Shown: positions 9,475-20,267 of the stretch, in pieces | Layout of the letters: each line of letters opens with the position of its first letter | Numbering within the stretch: the first letter of the stretch is position 1 | NCBI RefSeq assembly: GCF_003177035.1 | Contig: NZ_CP029488.1 | Location: forward strand, 2,542,001-2,606,000 | Length of the DNA stretch: 64,000 bases | Origin: Salinisphaera sp. LB1 | GTDB lineage: Bacteria > Pseudomonadota > Gammaproteobacteria > Nevskiales > Salinisphaeraceae | Direction: 5' to 3' | Position numbers and translations under genes: made by a program | The notes under the pieces: model-generated | What the model was told of the DNA's origin: nothing | The model's input: the letters and a program-made list of their open reading frames with translations, nothing else | Databases searched by the model: none

Positions 9475-10700
9475 CAGACCACCGACCCGAGCTTGAAGAT
9501 GGGCAGATACATGGCAATCACGAGCCCGCCCACCAGCACGCCGATGACCGCCATGATCATCGGCTCGAGCAGGGAAGACAGGCCGTCCACCTGGGCATCC
9601 ACCTCCGACTCGTAGAAATCGGCCACGCGGCCGCACATGGCATCCAGGGCGCCGGCTTCTTCGCCGATCTTGATCATTTGATGCGCCATGCTCGGGAACC
9701 GGCCGGTGTTGGCCATGGCGAGCTCCAGGCGCTGGCCGGATTCCACCTGCCCGCGCATCTGGTGGATCGCTTCCTCGAAGGCCACGTTGCCCGCGGCACG
9801 GGCGACCGAATCCAGTGCCTCAACCAGTGGCACGCCCGCCGCGAACATCGTGGCCAGTGTGCGGGAAAAGCGGGCGACGGCGGCGTTGTCGACGATCGAG
9901 CCGACCACGGGCGCACGCAGCAGCACGCGATCGAGTGCGCGCCGGAATCGTCGCGATCGTCGGCGCGCGATCACGAAACCGTAGCCGGCGCCGAACACGA
10001 CGGCGAGAATCAGCCACCACCAATGCTGCACGGTTTCCGACAATCCGATCACCATCAGCGTAAATGCCGGCAGATCCGCGCCGAAGCCGCGAAACAGCGA
10101 CTGGAACTGCGGTACCACGAAATACAGCAGAATGCCCATGACGATGATGGCCACGATGATCACCGCGGTCGGATAGAACAGGGCCTTGCGTACCTTGGTC
10201 TTGATCGCCTCGGTCTTTTCCTTGTAGGTGGCGATCTTGTCGAGTAGATCCTCAAGCGTGCCGGAGCGCTCGCCGGCCGCGACCAGGTTCACGAACAGTT
10301 CGTCGAAATAACGCGGATGACGGGATAACGCCTCGGCCAGCGGCAGCCCCGATTCGATGTCCTCGCCGATGGCGTTGACCAACTCGGCCAGACTCGGATT
10401 CGAGGCGCCCTTGGCCACGATGTCCAGCGACTGCACCAGCGGCACCCCGGCGCCCAGCATGGTGGCGAGCTGGCGCGAGAGAATCGCGATATCGCCGGCC
10501 TTGATCTTCTTCTTGCGCTTGCCGCCGATGCCGAACAGTTTTGTCTGCTTGCGTACGCGCAACGGGTTGATGTTCTGGCGGCGCAGCGTGGCGCGCACCA
10601 TGGCCTCGTTCGGGCCCTCGGTCTGGCCCTTGACCCGGGTGCCGTTGCGGTCGGTGCCGATCCAGAAGAACGTATGGTTTTCGGTGCGTGTTTCTGCCAT
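9474..10700 (-). CDS. pilC: Type IV pilus inner-membrane platform protein PilC
   Basis: PilC is the polytopic platform on which the PilB and PilT ATPases act during pilus extension and retraction. The 408-aa protein has two T2SF (GspF) repeats: LSRQLATMLGAGVPLVQSLD in the first and FSRTLATMFAAGVPLVEALD in the second, each with the linked EAL/E-rich helices and three membrane segments in total. It precedes pilD. pilB, normally just upstream, is not in this window; pilR lies there instead. Confidence 0.96.
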   Translation of the reverse strand: MAETRTENHTFFWIGTDRNGTRVKGQTEGPNEAMVRATLRRQNINPLRVRKQTKLFGIGGKRKKKIKAGDIAILSRQLATMLGAGVPLVQSLDIVAKGASNPSLAELVNAIGEDIESGLPLAEALSRHPRYFDELFVNLVAAGERSGTLEDLLDKIATYKEKTEAIKTKVRKALFYPTAVIIVAIIVMGILLYFVVPQFQSLFRGFGADLPAFTLMVIGLSETVQHWWWLILAVVFGAGYGFVIARRRSRRFRRALDRVLLRAPVVGSIVDNAAVARFSRTLATMFAAGVPLVEALDSVARAAGNVAFEEAIHQMRGQVESGQRLELAMANTGRFPSMAHQMIKIGEEAGALDAMCGRVADFYESEVDAQVDGLSSLLEPMIMAVIGVLVGGLVIAMYLPIFKLGSVV

Positions 10701-10730
10701 GAGGCCTCTTCGCTGCCGGATGTGGCCCGG

Positions 10731-12110
10731 CTATTCCATGCCCAGTTTGGCCAGGCGATAGCGCAGTGCCCGGAACGTGATACCCAGCCGCTGCGCGGCC
10801 TTGGTCTTGTTGTAACGGCAGGCCTCCAGCGCGCTTTGAATGCGCTCGCGCTCCAGGGCCTCGAGCTGGCTTTCCAGATCGACGGATTCGTCGAGCACTA
10901 TGTCGGCCGGATTCGAGGCCACGGCATCGGCCAGTGGTGAGTGCAGCCGCAGGTACTCGCGCTCGATCAGTGGCGATTCGGCCAGGGTCACGGCGCGTTC
11001 CAGAATGTTTTCCAGCTCCCGGATATTGCCGGGAAAGTTGTAGCGCAGCAGCGCAGCGAGTGCCTCGTCGGTCAGCCGGGGCGTGCGCTCGAGCCGCATC
11101 TTGCGTGCCAGGCCGGCGAGGATACGGTCGGAAAGCGCTGGAATGTCGTCCGTACGCTCGCGTAGCGGCGGCACCTTTACCTCGATGACATTCAGCCGGT
11201 AGTAAAGATCCTCGCGAAAACGGCCCCGCGCCACTTCGATCGACAGATCGCGATGGCTGGCACTCACGACACGAACGTCGACCGCTGTTTCCATGGTTGC
11301 GCCCACCGGCCGGATCGAGCGCTCCTGGATCGCGCGCAGCAGCTTGACCTGCATCGCCAGCGGGAGATCGGCGATCTCGTCGAGAAACAGCGTGCCGCCG
11401 TCCGCGCGCGCGAACAGCCCCGGTGTGTCGCGTGTCGCGCCCGTGAACGCGCCGCGCAGGTAGCCGAAGAATTCCGATTCCATCAGTGCCGCCGGAATCG
11501 CGCCGCAGTTCACCGGCACGAACGCACCGTTCACGCGCGGACCCTCGGCATGGATCATGCGCGCCACCAGTTCCTTGCCGGTACCGGATTCGCCCGTGAT
11601 ATAGACTGGCGCCTGGCTGCGCGCCAGCTTGGCGATGGTCTCGCGCAGGCGCGCCATCGTCTCGGTCTGACCGACCAGCCGGGGCGAGACATCCAGCGAG
11701 GGGTGGGGCGGGGCGTCGTGATCGAGCCCGGCCAGCTTGAGCGCCTGGGCGACCAGGGCCCGCAGCCCGGCGACATCGATCGGCTTGGAGACGAAATCGA
11801 AGGCGCCCGCCTTGAGGCTGGCTACGGCCGCCTCGGCGCTGCCGTAGGCGGTGATCACGGCCACCGGGCAGCTCTTGGCCCGGTCATTGATGTGTCGGAC
11901 CAGTTCGATGCCTTCGCCGTCGGGCAGGCGCATGTCGGTCAGACACAGATCGAAGTGTTGGTCGTCGAATCGGCGCCGGGCCGTGGTGAGATCGGCGACC
12001 GCCACGGTTTCGATGCCCATCCGGCCGAGCGTGATTTCCAGAAGCTCGCGGATGTCGGCCTCGTCGTCGACGATCAGAGCGCGTGCGGCGTTCTGGGCTG
12101 CGGCGTTCAT
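10731..12110 (-). CDS. pilR: Sigma-54-dependent response regulator PilR
   Basis: PilR activates pilin (pilA) transcription with RpoN. The 459-aa protein has a receiver domain ([13 protein letters not shown], with the acceptor Asp in [13 protein letters not shown]), an AAA+ domain with Walker [16 protein letters not shown] and the sigma-54 contact loop (here [12 protein letters not shown]), and a C-terminal Fis-type helix-turn-helix ([20 protein letters not shown]). Its ATG overlaps the pilS stop by 4 bp. The target gene pilA is not in the window. Confidence 0.95.
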   Translation of the reverse strand: MNAAAQNAARALIVDDEADIRELLEITLGRMGIETVAVADLTTARRRFDDQHFDLCLTDMRLPDGEGIELVRHINDRAKSCPVAVITAYGSAEAAVASLKAGAFDFVSKPIDVAGLRALVAQALKLAGLDHDAPPHPSLDVSPRLVGQTETMARLRETIAKLARSQAPVYITGESGTGKELVARMIHAEGPRVNGAFVPVNCGAIPAALMESEFFGYLRGAFTGATRDTPGLFARADGGTLFLDEIADLPLAMQVKLLRAIQERSIRPVGATMETAVDVRVVSASHRDLSIEVARGRFREDLYYRLNVIEVKVPPLRERTDDIPALSDRILAGLARKMRLERTPRLTDEALAALLRYNFPGNIRELENILERAVTLAESPLIEREYLRLHSPLADAVASNPADIVLDESVDLESQLEALERERIQSALEACRYNKTKAAQRLGITFRALRYRLAKLGME

Positions 12111-13708
12111 GAATTCGGGTCCTCATCAATCGTGCGGGGCAACAATATACGAAAGCAGGCCCCGCGCGCGTGGTTCATTGGGATGAGGCGGGCGCCGTTG
12201 GCCTCGCAGAGCTCACGCGCGATGTGCAGCCCGAGGCCGGTGCCGTCGGCCGCGGTGGTGAAGAACGGTTCGAGGATGCGATCCAGCAGATCGGGGGCGA
12301 TCCCGGGCCCGTCATCGACGATATCCAGCACCAGATTGCGGTTGGCGTCGATGTGCGCGCGGAGCTCGATCCGAGGCGCGCGATCACGCCGCGCATGCCG
12401 GTTGCTGTTGTCCCAGAGACTGAACAGAACCTGGCGCAACTGACTCGGATCGAAACGTACGCGGTGGAATGGCCAGTCGCCCATTTGCGAGAACTGCGGC
12501 GGGTCGTCGCGGGTCTCGCGATAATCGGCGACCATCTCGGGTACCCAGGCGGCCAGTTCCAGGATGCGCGGTTGTTGCGCGGAGCGCCGGGCCAGACCCA
12601 GCACGTCCGAGATGATGCGATCGATGCGCTGACAATGGCGATGGATCATGGCCAGCAGCCGGCGGTCGTCCGCGCCCAGTCGCGGTGACTCGGCCAGCAG
12701 CTGCTCGGCGTGACTGATTGCGCCGAGTGGATTGCGGATCTCATGGGCGATGCTCGCGGTCAGCCGTCCGAGCGACATCAGCTTCATCTGCTGCGCCTGC
12801 TCGCTGGCGCGCCGCGCGTCGTCGAGAAAGATCAGGGTCGGCGTCTCGTCGCCACCCAGCGCCGAGAACTGCGGCTGCAACGGACGCCCGGCCACCTCGA
12901 TCAGCGGCGGGATGGCATGCCGACTGCGCCAGGTGGCGAGTGTTTCGGTCAAGGTCGGCGGCAGGTCGGTGAGCGTTGCCGGGGGCGATTCGGCGTCGGA
13001 GTAGTCGAGCAGTTCCAACGCGGCGTGGTTGAGAATCTGAATCCGGTCGTTCGCGTCGACGACGATGGCGCCGGTCTGCATGCGATCGATGATGCGCCGG
13101 TTCAATTCGGCCATGTCGCGCGCCTGGCTGGCATGGCTGGCCGCCGATGCATCGCTGACCCGGATACGGCGGGCCAGGCCGTAGGCCACGAAGACGGTGG
13201 CGAAGTACAACGCCCCGAGAATGCCGGCTTGAACGAAATCGGTATGGGCGTCGGCGAGCTGCCAGTGCCGCAGAATCTCCTGGCCGATCAAGCCCAGCGC
13301 CGCGAGCGCGGCGAGCAGTCCGGACAGGCGCGACGGCAGCAGAATGCCGGCGGCGGCCAAGGGTGCCAGCAGCAGCATCGCCAGCCCGCCCGAGGCGCCG
13401 TTGCCGCTGAAGCTCGCCAGCACGATCATCACCACATCCACCAGGATCTGGACGAACAGGTGCACCGCCAGCCCGGGCCAGTGCACCAGCGCGGCCCCGG
13501 CCAGACATGCCGCCAGTGCCAGATAGGTCAGGCAGACAGCGCGGAACAGGCTGGGAAAGTCGGGCGCGAACAGGCCATGGCCATCGGCGGCGCTGAGAGT
13601 GGCGACCAGGCCGAAGGCGATCGCACTGCGATAGAACGACAAGGTGACCGCGGACCGCCAGGTCGTGCCCGTATGCACGACGTGCGCGCGCCGAGCGTCC
13701 CGATTCAT
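12107..13708 (-). CDS. pilS: Sensor histidine kinase PilS
   Basis: PilS is the membrane kinase partner of PilR and monitors pilin in the inner membrane. From the ATG at 13708 ([10 protein letters not shown]) the protein has about six membrane segments in the first 170 residues, a PAS domain (INHAALELLDYSDAE), a HisKA box with the phosphoacceptor His in ASIAHEIRNPLGAISHAE, and an ATPase domain with a variant N-box (WDNSNRHAR) and G-boxes DDGPGI and GTGLGLHI. The start overlaps the preceding small gene by 4 bp (ATGA), making a three-gene coupled unit. Confidence 0.94.
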   Translation of the reverse strand: MNRDARRAHVVHTGTTWRSAVTLSFYRSAIAFGLVATLSAADGHGLFAPDFPSLFRAVCLTYLALAACLAGAALVHWPGLAVHLFVQILVDVVMIVLASFSGNGASGGLAMLLLAPLAAAGILLPSRLSGLLAALAALGLIGQEILRHWQLADAHTDFVQAGILGALYFATVFVAYGLARRIRVSDASAASHASQARDMAELNRRIIDRMQTGAIVVDANDRIQILNHAALELLDYSDAESPPATLTDLPPTLTETLATWRSRHAIPPLIEVAGRPLQPQFSALGGDETPTLIFLDDARRASEQAQQMKLMSLGRLTASIAHEIRNPLGAISHAEQLLAESPRLGADDRRLLAMIHRHCQRIDRIISDVLGLARRSAQQPRILELAAWVPEMVADYRETRDDPPQFSQMGDWPFHRVRFDPSQLRQVLFSLWDNSNRHARRDRAPRIELRAHIDANRNLVLDIVDDGPGIAPDLLDRILEPFFTTAADGTGLGLHIARELCEANGARLIPMNHARGACFRILLPRTIDEDPNS

Positions 13709-13920
13709 GCGCTTTCGTCGTGGCTCTGGCAGCAATAGCCCCGGGTATCGTGACGGGCCAGGCGCCGATCCAGGTAAGCGCCGCAAACATGGCAACGCAC
13801 GGTCGGCGTGAACGCGGCGCGCTTGTCGGCCTTATCATCCACCGGACGGCGCGGCAGCGCGCGACGCAGCACGAGCCAGACGGCGCCGATGGCGCATAAA
13901 ATCAGAATCAGGCGGGCCAT
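13705..13920 (-). CDS. PP0621-like small membrane zinc-ribbon protein
   Basis: A 71-aa protein with one N-terminal membrane segment ([15 protein letters not shown]) and a short metal-binding motif CHVCGAYLD followed by a CC near the C-terminus. Proteins of this size and pattern (PP0621 family) commonly sit just upstream of pilS in pseudomonads and relatives; no biochemical function is established. The stop overlaps the pilS start by 4 bp. Confidence 0.8.
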   Translation of the reverse strand: MARLILILCAIGAVWLVLRRALPRRPVDDKADKRAAFTPTVRCHVCGAYLDRRLARHDTRGYCCQSHDESA

Positions 13921-14036
13921 GACCTTGGCGTTGTTGTCGTCCCCACCCCTGCAGCATACCCAAGCCGTGCGCCGGTCACGAGCGATTCATGGTCGGGGTG
14001 GGCGGCGATGCGCCCGTGCCGTATGCCGGGACCAAG

Positions 14037-14065
14037 TTGTGATCGGTGCCGCAAGACGCGACAAT
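14037..14065 (+). promoter_or_regulatory. Candidate sigma-70 promoter for sucCD
   Basis: TTGTGA, 17 bases, GACAAT: each hexamer matches consensus at 4 of 6 positions with ideal spacing. It lies about 50 bp upstream of the sucC ATG. Confidence 0.35.
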
Positions 14066-14115
14066 GCGCGCCGCTTTCTTACGTTTTTCAGTTTGTTTGC
14101 AATCGAGGCGATCCC

Positions 14116-15279
<1,164 letters not shown>

Positions 15280-15331
15280 GCCCCGGCCCGTCATCGATCG
15301 TCCCAGGATTTACCGAGCAGGATTTTAAGAC

Positions 15332-16201
15332 ATGAGCATTCTCGTCAATTCCGACACCAAGCTGATCGTCCAGGGCTTCACCGGCAGCCAGGGCACCTTT
15401 CACTCCAAGCAGTGCATCGAGTACGGCACGAACATCGTGGGCGGCGTCACGCCCGGCCGCGGCGGGGAGACCCATCTCGATCTGCCGGTGTTCAACACCT
15501 GCGCCGACGCGGTTCGTGAAACCGGCGCCAACGCCACGATGATCTACGTCCCGGCCCCGTTCGCCGCCGACGCGATCCTCGAGGCCGCCGATGCCGGCAT
15601 CAAGACCATTATCTGCATCACCGAGCACATCCCGGTGCTCGACATGCTGCGCGTGCGCGCCGCACTCGATGACTCCGACTCGGTGCTGATCGGCCCGAAC
15701 TGCCCCGGCGTGATCACCCCGGGCGAGTGCAAGATCGGCATCATGCCGGCGCATATTCACCAGAAGGGCAAGATCGGCATTGTCTCCAGGTCCGGCACGC
15801 TCACCTATGAAGCCGTGTTCCAGACCACCCACAACGGTCTCGGTCAGTCGACCTGTGTCGGCATCGGCGGCGACCCGATCCACGGCCTGGACTTCACCGA
15901 CGTGCTCGAAATGTTCGAGAACGACCCGCAGACCGAAGGCGTGGTCATGGTCGGCGAAATCGGCGGCACTGCCGAGGAAGAGGCGGCCGAGTTCATCAAG
16001 CACCACATGAAAAAGCCGGTCGTGGCTTACATCGCAGGTGTGACCGCGCCCCCCGGCAAGCGCATGGGCCATGCCGGTGCCATCATCTCCGGTGGCAAGG
16101 GCACAGCGGACGACAAGTTCGCCGCACTCGAAGCCGCCGGTGTCGCCACGGTGCGCTCCACCGCCGAAATCGGCACCAAGATGGAAGAAGTTCTGGGCTG
16201 A
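15332..16201 (+). CDS. sucD: Succinyl-CoA ligase (ADP-forming) alpha subunit
   Basis: The CoA-binding subunit, 289 aa, which carries the phosphohistidine intermediate. Seen: [24 protein letters not shown], the CoA-binding [33 protein letters not shown], and [17 protein letters not shown] with the active His in it. It is the second gene of sucCD and is followed by a strong terminator. Confidence 0.98.
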   Translation: MSILVNSDTKLIVQGFTGSQGTFHSKQCIEYGTNIVGGVTPGRGGETHLDLPVFNTCADAVRETGANATMIYVPAPFAADAILEAADAGIKTIICITEHIPVLDMLRVRAALDDSDSVLIGPNCPGVITPGECKIGIMPAHIHQKGKIGIVSRSGTLTYEAVFQTTHNGLGQSTCVGIGGDPIHGLDFTDVLEMFENDPQTEGVVMVGEIGGTAEEEAAEFIKHHMKKPVVAYIAGVTAPPGKRMGHAGAIISGGKGTADDKFAALEAAGVATVRSTAEIGTKMEEVLG

Positions 16202-16225
16202 TCGCCCGGGCGCTTCCGCCTATCG

Positions 16226-16259
16226 AGCCGGCATCGCATGCTGCGGTGCCGGCTTTTTT
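16226..16259 (+). terminator. Rho-independent terminator after sucD
   Basis: AGCCGGCATCGCA and TGCGGTGCCGGCT pair along 13 bp (one G-T wobble) around a 3-base loop, followed directly by six T. It begins 25 bp after the sucD stop. Confidence 0.9.
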
Positions 16260-17067
16260 GTGTCCCCGATCTGTTTTCGTGGCGCGCTCAGACAGGCCAG
16301 CCCGCAAATGAACGCGAATGAGGCCAATGGCGGGCCGGTGTTGCGCGCGGCTGGCGCCGGGCGCTGTTGCTTTTTCCGGGCTTCGTTGCGCGAAGCAAGG
16401 GTCCACAGATTCACACCGATGTACGCAGATGGCGGTTAGTCGTCAGTGGCGCTGATTCGATCGTGGCGCGAACGACTGTATGCGCTTGGTTCCCAACCGA
16501 ATCATTCGAGTTACGAGTTTAGTTCTGCTCCGTAGCCGATTAGCAGACGTAGGTCGGCTTAGGCCGCAGGCCGTAAGCCGACATGGCCGACCGCACCCCA
16601 CTCGCGGATAGGCGTCCATGTCGGATTACGCTGCGCTAATCCGACCTGCACGACTTTTTCCGGGCTTCGTTCCGCGAAGAAAACGGTCCGCAGATCGACG
16701 CAGATACACGCAGATACGGTTTTATTTCCGTGGCATAGATGATTCAAGGCGCTAATCGGCGACCGAGTCGGCCGGAACCGATAGATTGAGAATTCATCAA
16801 CGATCGAAGCTCGGGCGGTTTGTCGCGCCCGCGACCGATCCGGCGCTCTCAATGATCAACCGCGATCTGCGTGTATCTGCGTCGATCTGCGGACAAATGT
16901 CTTAAAAACTAAGCGATCGACGGGTAACGCCCCGACTTGCTGTTGCAGCCACGGCACGCAGTGATCGGTAGAATAAGCGGCCTGTTATTTCGGTACGGAT
17001 CGGTGGGGCGGCGCCGGGCCGGTGGCCCCAGACCTGCACGGTCCGATGCCCATACGGAGCTTTTTCC
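16260..17067. repeat. Gene-free stretch with interspersed repeats
   Basis: I see no credible gene in these 0.8 kb. It holds (a) a 26-base element starting CTTTTTCCGGGCTTCGTT at 16370-16395 and again at 16654-16679 with one mismatch; (b) CGCAGAT-rich units at 16403-16437, 16685-16714 and, inverted, at 16865-16894, the last two a perfect 30-bp inverted repeat 150 bp apart; (c) two REP-like palindromes at 16553-16582 and 16620-16645, the second with arms GTCGGATTA and TAATCCGAC. Palindromes of this kind and CGCAGAT repeats are widely scattered in high-GC proteobacteria and are probably non-autonomous repeats. Confidence 0.8.
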
Positions 17068-17514
17068 TTGGCGACCGTCTACGAATTATCCTGCGACTGC
17101 GGCGCGACCCGCCTGGTCGCGCGCGGCGAACCGAGCCGCAGCACGTTCTGCCACTGTGAGAGCTGTCGCAAGCTCTACGGCGTGGAAGTACTGTCGGCCA
17201 GTGCCTGGCCCAATGAATCGGTCAAACGCACGGTCTCGGACGATGCGACGCTGATCGGGCATCGGTTGGCCGGCCGGCGCATGTGGCGCTACCACTGCTC
17301 ACACTGCGGCCGGTTGATGCATGGGCGCAACCGGCGCGGGGAGATCGTGATTCCCAACGAACGCTTTCGCGACGCCGCCGGCGGGCGCCTGCCGGATGCG
17401 GTGAAACCGGTCGCGCATCTGTTCTACAACCAGCGCGTGCTTGATATCGCGGACAATCTGCCCAAACATGCCGGCGACAGCGGGGATGCGGTCCCCGAGC
17501 CCACCGAGGGATAG
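17068..17514 (+). CDS. GFA (CENP-V) domain zinc protein
   Basis: A 148-aa protein of the glutathione-dependent formaldehyde-activating (GFA) fold. The zinc cysteines are all present: C9 and C11 (SCDCGATRL), C28, C30 and C33 (FCHCESCRK) and C77 and C80 (CSHCGR). Members of this family are widely annotated but few have a proven substrate, so no reaction is assigned. The start is a TTG at 17068 with CGGAG about 9 bases upstream; no ATG fits. It ends 10 bp before nadE and is probably co-transcribed with it. Confidence 0.85.
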   Translation: MATVYELSCDCGATRLVARGEPSRSTFCHCESCRKLYGVEVLSASAWPNESVKRTVSDDATLIGHRLAGRRMWRYHCSHCGRLMHGRNRRGEIVIPNERFRDAAGGRLPDAVKPVAHLFYNQRVLDIADNLPKHAGDSGDAVPEPTEG

Positions 17515-17524
17515 AGGACTGACA

Positions 17525-19141
17525 ATGAGCGATTCTTCGCTACGCGTGGCCATGGCCCAGCTCAACGTATGGGTCGGGGACATCGACGGCAATGCCCGCC
17601 AGATCATTCAGGCTGCCGAGGCCGCGCGCGATCGCGACGGGGCGGATATCTTGGTCACGCCCGAGCTGGCGCTGCTGGGTTACCCGCCGGACGATCTGCT
17701 GCTGCGCCGCGGGTTGCCGTCGGCGATCGATGCGGCGATCGAGCGGCTGACGCGTGAGCTTTCGGGCATCACCGTCGTAATCGGTTATCCCGAGTATGTG
17801 GACGATGCGATCTATAACGCCGCCGTCGTCGTTCGCGATGGCCAGCGCATCGGCAATTATCGTAAGCAGTGCCTGCCCAATTACGGTGTGTTCGACGATC
17901 GCCGTCACTACGAGCCGGGTGACACGGCCTGTGTGTTCGAGCTGGCCGGCCATCGGGTCGGCGTGACCATCTGCGAGGATCTCTGGGAAGAAGGTCCGAC
18001 GGCACAAGCCGCAGCGGCCGGCGCCGACATTCTGGTCAATCTCAACGCCTCGCCATTTCATGTCGACAAACAGAGCGAACGCGAGGCGTTGCTGGCCCGA
18101 CGGGCGCAGACCAACGGTCTGGCGATCTGCTATATCAACAGCGTGGGCGGTCAGGATGAACTGGTCTTCGACGGACGCTCCTGCGCGGTCGATGCCCAGG
18201 GGGGGATCATCGCGCGCGCGCCGGCCTTCGAGGCCGGCGTGTTCGGCGTCGATTGGTCGCCGGCCAACGCCAGCGGGGAGATCGCCGAGCTGCCGAGCCC
18301 GGAAGCCTTGATCTACGACGCGCTGGTGCGCGCGACGCGCGATTATGTCGATCGCAACGGTTTTCCCGGCGCATTGATCGGCTCCTCCGGCGGCATCGAT
18401 TCGGCACTCGCGCTGGCCGTGGCCGCCGATGCGCTCGGTGGCGACCGGGTCTGGGCCGTGTCCATGCCGTCGCGCTATACCGCCGACATCAGCAATGTGG
18501 ACGCCGCCGACCAGGCCGAGCGCATGGGCGCCCGCTACGACGAAGTGCCGATCGAGAAGGGGTTTGCCGCGCTGCTGGAAACGCTCGGCCCCATCTTCGG
18601 CGATCGCGCGGCCGATACCGCGGAGGAGAATCTGCAATCACGCATTCGCGGCGCCCTGTTGATGTCGATGTCGAACAAGTTCGGGCATGTCGTGCTCGCC
18701 ACCGGCAACAAGTCGGAGATGGCGGTGGGCTATGCCACGCTATACGGCGACATGTGCGGCGGGTTCGCGCCGCTCAAGGATGTCTACAAGACCTGGGTCT
18801 ATCGTCTGGCGAAATTCCGCAACACCCGCGGCGAAGTCATCCCGGCCCGCGTGATCACCCGTCCGCCCTCGGCCGAGCTGCGCGACGATCAGGCCGATAC
18901 CGACACCCTGCCGGAATATGATGTGCTCGATCCGATCATCGAGGCCTACGTCGAGGACGGCGCCTCGATCGAGGATATCGTCGCGCGCGGCTTTGCCGAA
19001 GACGACGTGCGCCAGGCCGCCGGGTTGATCCGGCGTAATGAATACAAGCGCCGGCAGGCAGCCCCCGGGCCGAAGGTGACCCATCGCGCCTTCGGCCGTG
19101 ACCGCCGCTATCCGATTACCGCGGTCTACGGCGACCTGTAG
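17525..19141 (+). CDS. nadE: Glutamine-dependent NAD+ synthetase
   Basis: NadE amidates nicotinate adenine dinucleotide to NAD+ using ammonia from glutamine. The 538-aa protein has an N-terminal nitrilase-type glutaminase (catalytic Glu in VTPELALLGYPP, Lys in YRKQCLPNYGVFDD, Cys in VTICEDLWEEG) and a C-terminal synthetase with the P-loop-like SSGGIDSALALAVA and TGNKSEMAVGY. The ATG at 17525 follows GAGGAC; the open frame upstream lies in the GFA gene and is ignored. A bidirectional terminator follows. Confidence 0.97.
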   Translation: MSDSSLRVAMAQLNVWVGDIDGNARQIIQAAEAARDRDGADILVTPELALLGYPPDDLLLRRGLPSAIDAAIERLTRELSGITVVIGYPEYVDDAIYNAAVVVRDGQRIGNYRKQCLPNYGVFDDRRHYEPGDTACVFELAGHRVGVTICEDLWEEGPTAQAAAAGADILVNLNASPFHVDKQSEREALLARRAQTNGLAICYINSVGGQDELVFDGRSCAVDAQGGIIARAPAFEAGVFGVDWSPANASGEIAELPSPEALIYDALVRATRDYVDRNGFPGALIGSSGGIDSALALAVAADALGGDRVWAVSMPSRYTADISNVDAADQAERMGARYDEVPIEKGFAALLETLGPIFGDRAADTAEENLQSRIRGALLMSMSNKFGHVVLATGNKSEMAVGYATLYGDMCGGFAPLKDVYKTWVYRLAKFRNTRGEVIPARVITRPPSAELRDDQADTDTLPEYDVLDPIIEAYVEDGASIEDIVARGFAEDDVRQAAGLIRRNEYKRRQAAPGPKVTHRAFGRDRRYPITAVYGDL

Positions 19142-19161
19142 ACGCGAGCGGTAATCAGGCC

Positions 19162-19198
19162 AAAAAAAGCCGCGCCGGTTATCCCGCGCGGCTTTTTT
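19162..19198. terminator. Bidirectional terminator between nadE and bamD
   Basis: A-run, then GCCGCGC and GCGCGGC arms with a 9-base loop, then a T-run. The A-run on one side and T-run on the other let it stop transcription of both convergent genes. Confidence 0.9.
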
Positions 19199-19216
19199 CG
19201 TGCCGGGCTGAACGTG

Positions 19217-20137
19217 TCAGCCGTTATCGCTATCCTGCTGGCTAGAGGAGCCGCCGCCATTGGCCGATTTCTTGCCGACGGTCGGCGGGGCGCCCATGTC
19301 CGGCAGTTTATAGTCCGGCTTGTCGCCGGCCTGCTGGCGATAGAATTCCTTGCGATGGAGCAGGTAGTTCGGATAAGAGACCTGCAGAACGGCGCGGGTG
19401 TCCTCGGCCAGATCGGGCAGGTTCAGCTTGGCGTAGGATTGCTCCATGATCTCCAGTGCGCGCGGCACCGAGTCCGAGCCCTGATAGTGCTTGACGATGC
19501 CCGCGGCGCGGCGGCTGGAGGCCACGTAGGCGCGGCGTTTGTAGTAGTACTCCGCGATATGCAGGTCGTGCGCTGCGACACGATTGCGGATATTGATCAT
19601 GTGTAGCTGCGCATCCTTGGCGTAATCGCTGTTCGGATAGTTCTTCAGCAGCAGGCTGAAATCGTTGAATGCCTGCTTGAGATACTGCACGTTGCGCTTG
19701 TCCGGATTCGAGCCCAGCAGGCCCGGATTGTTGCGCGCATAGTTCGACAGTCCGCGCATGTAGTAGACATAGTCGATATGCGGATTGCGCGGATGCTGCT
19801 TGATAAAGCGATCGGCGGCATCCACGGCCTGCTCGTAGTCATGCGCGTCGTAGTGCGCGGTAACCGTTTCCAGCTCCGATTGCGGCGCATATTTGGAAAA
19901 CGGGAACCGGGCGCTTACCTCCGCGTACAATGGCAGCGCCTGGCTGGGCTGCCCGTGCATGAGAAAATCGCGCGCCGACTTGTAGAGCCGCTTCGCGTCC
20001 GCCGATTTGAGCTTGTGCCCCTGGCGGTCGGTCAGTGGTTTCTTGCTGTAACCGGTTTCGTCGATCCCCTTGTCGGAGGCGCAGCCGGCCATCACCAAGG
20101 TGACGATCACGCCCAGCGCGAGAACGATTTTTCGCAT
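19217..20137 (-). CDS. bamD: Outer-membrane assembly lipoprotein BamD
   Basis: BamD is an essential lipoprotein of the BAM complex that folds outer-membrane proteins. The 306-aa precursor has a lipoprotein signal MRKIVLALGVIVTLVMAGC (lipid-modified Cys19) and about five TPR repeats: AKRLYKSARDFLMHGQPSQA, ALPLYAEVSARFPFS, YEQAVDAADRFIKQHP, KQAFNDFSLLLKNYP and the region around HIAEYYYKRRAY. A Gly/Ser/Gln tail ends it. It is divergent from rluD, the standard arrangement in gammaproteobacteria. Confidence 0.97.
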   Translation of the reverse strand: MRKIVLALGVIVTLVMAGCASDKGIDETGYSKKPLTDRQGHKLKSADAKRLYKSARDFLMHGQPSQALPLYAEVSARFPFSKYAPQSELETVTAHYDAHDYEQAVDAADRFIKQHPRNPHIDYVYYMRGLSNYARNNPGLLGSNPDKRNVQYLKQAFNDFSLLLKNYPNSDYAKDAQLHMINIRNRVAAHDLHIAEYYYKRRAYVASSRRAAGIVKHYQGSDSVPRALEIMEQSYAKLNLPDLAEDTRAVLQVSYPNYLLHRKEFYRQQAGDKPDYKLPDMGAPPTVGKKSANGGGSSSQQDSDNG

Positions 20138-20267
20138 GCGAGCCCCGAAGCGCGTGACAACCGCGCGTTTTTGATATGCAAAACAAGGCCGAAGTATACC
20201 TATGAACCCGCGAATGAGTCATACGAATGCGAACCGCGGCCCCGCGCCGGCGGCCGCTTGAACCGGC

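Noticed and set aside
16403-16894. Short CRISPR-like array
   Set aside because: The CGCAGAT units are irregular, partly inverted and lack equal spacers or cas genes.
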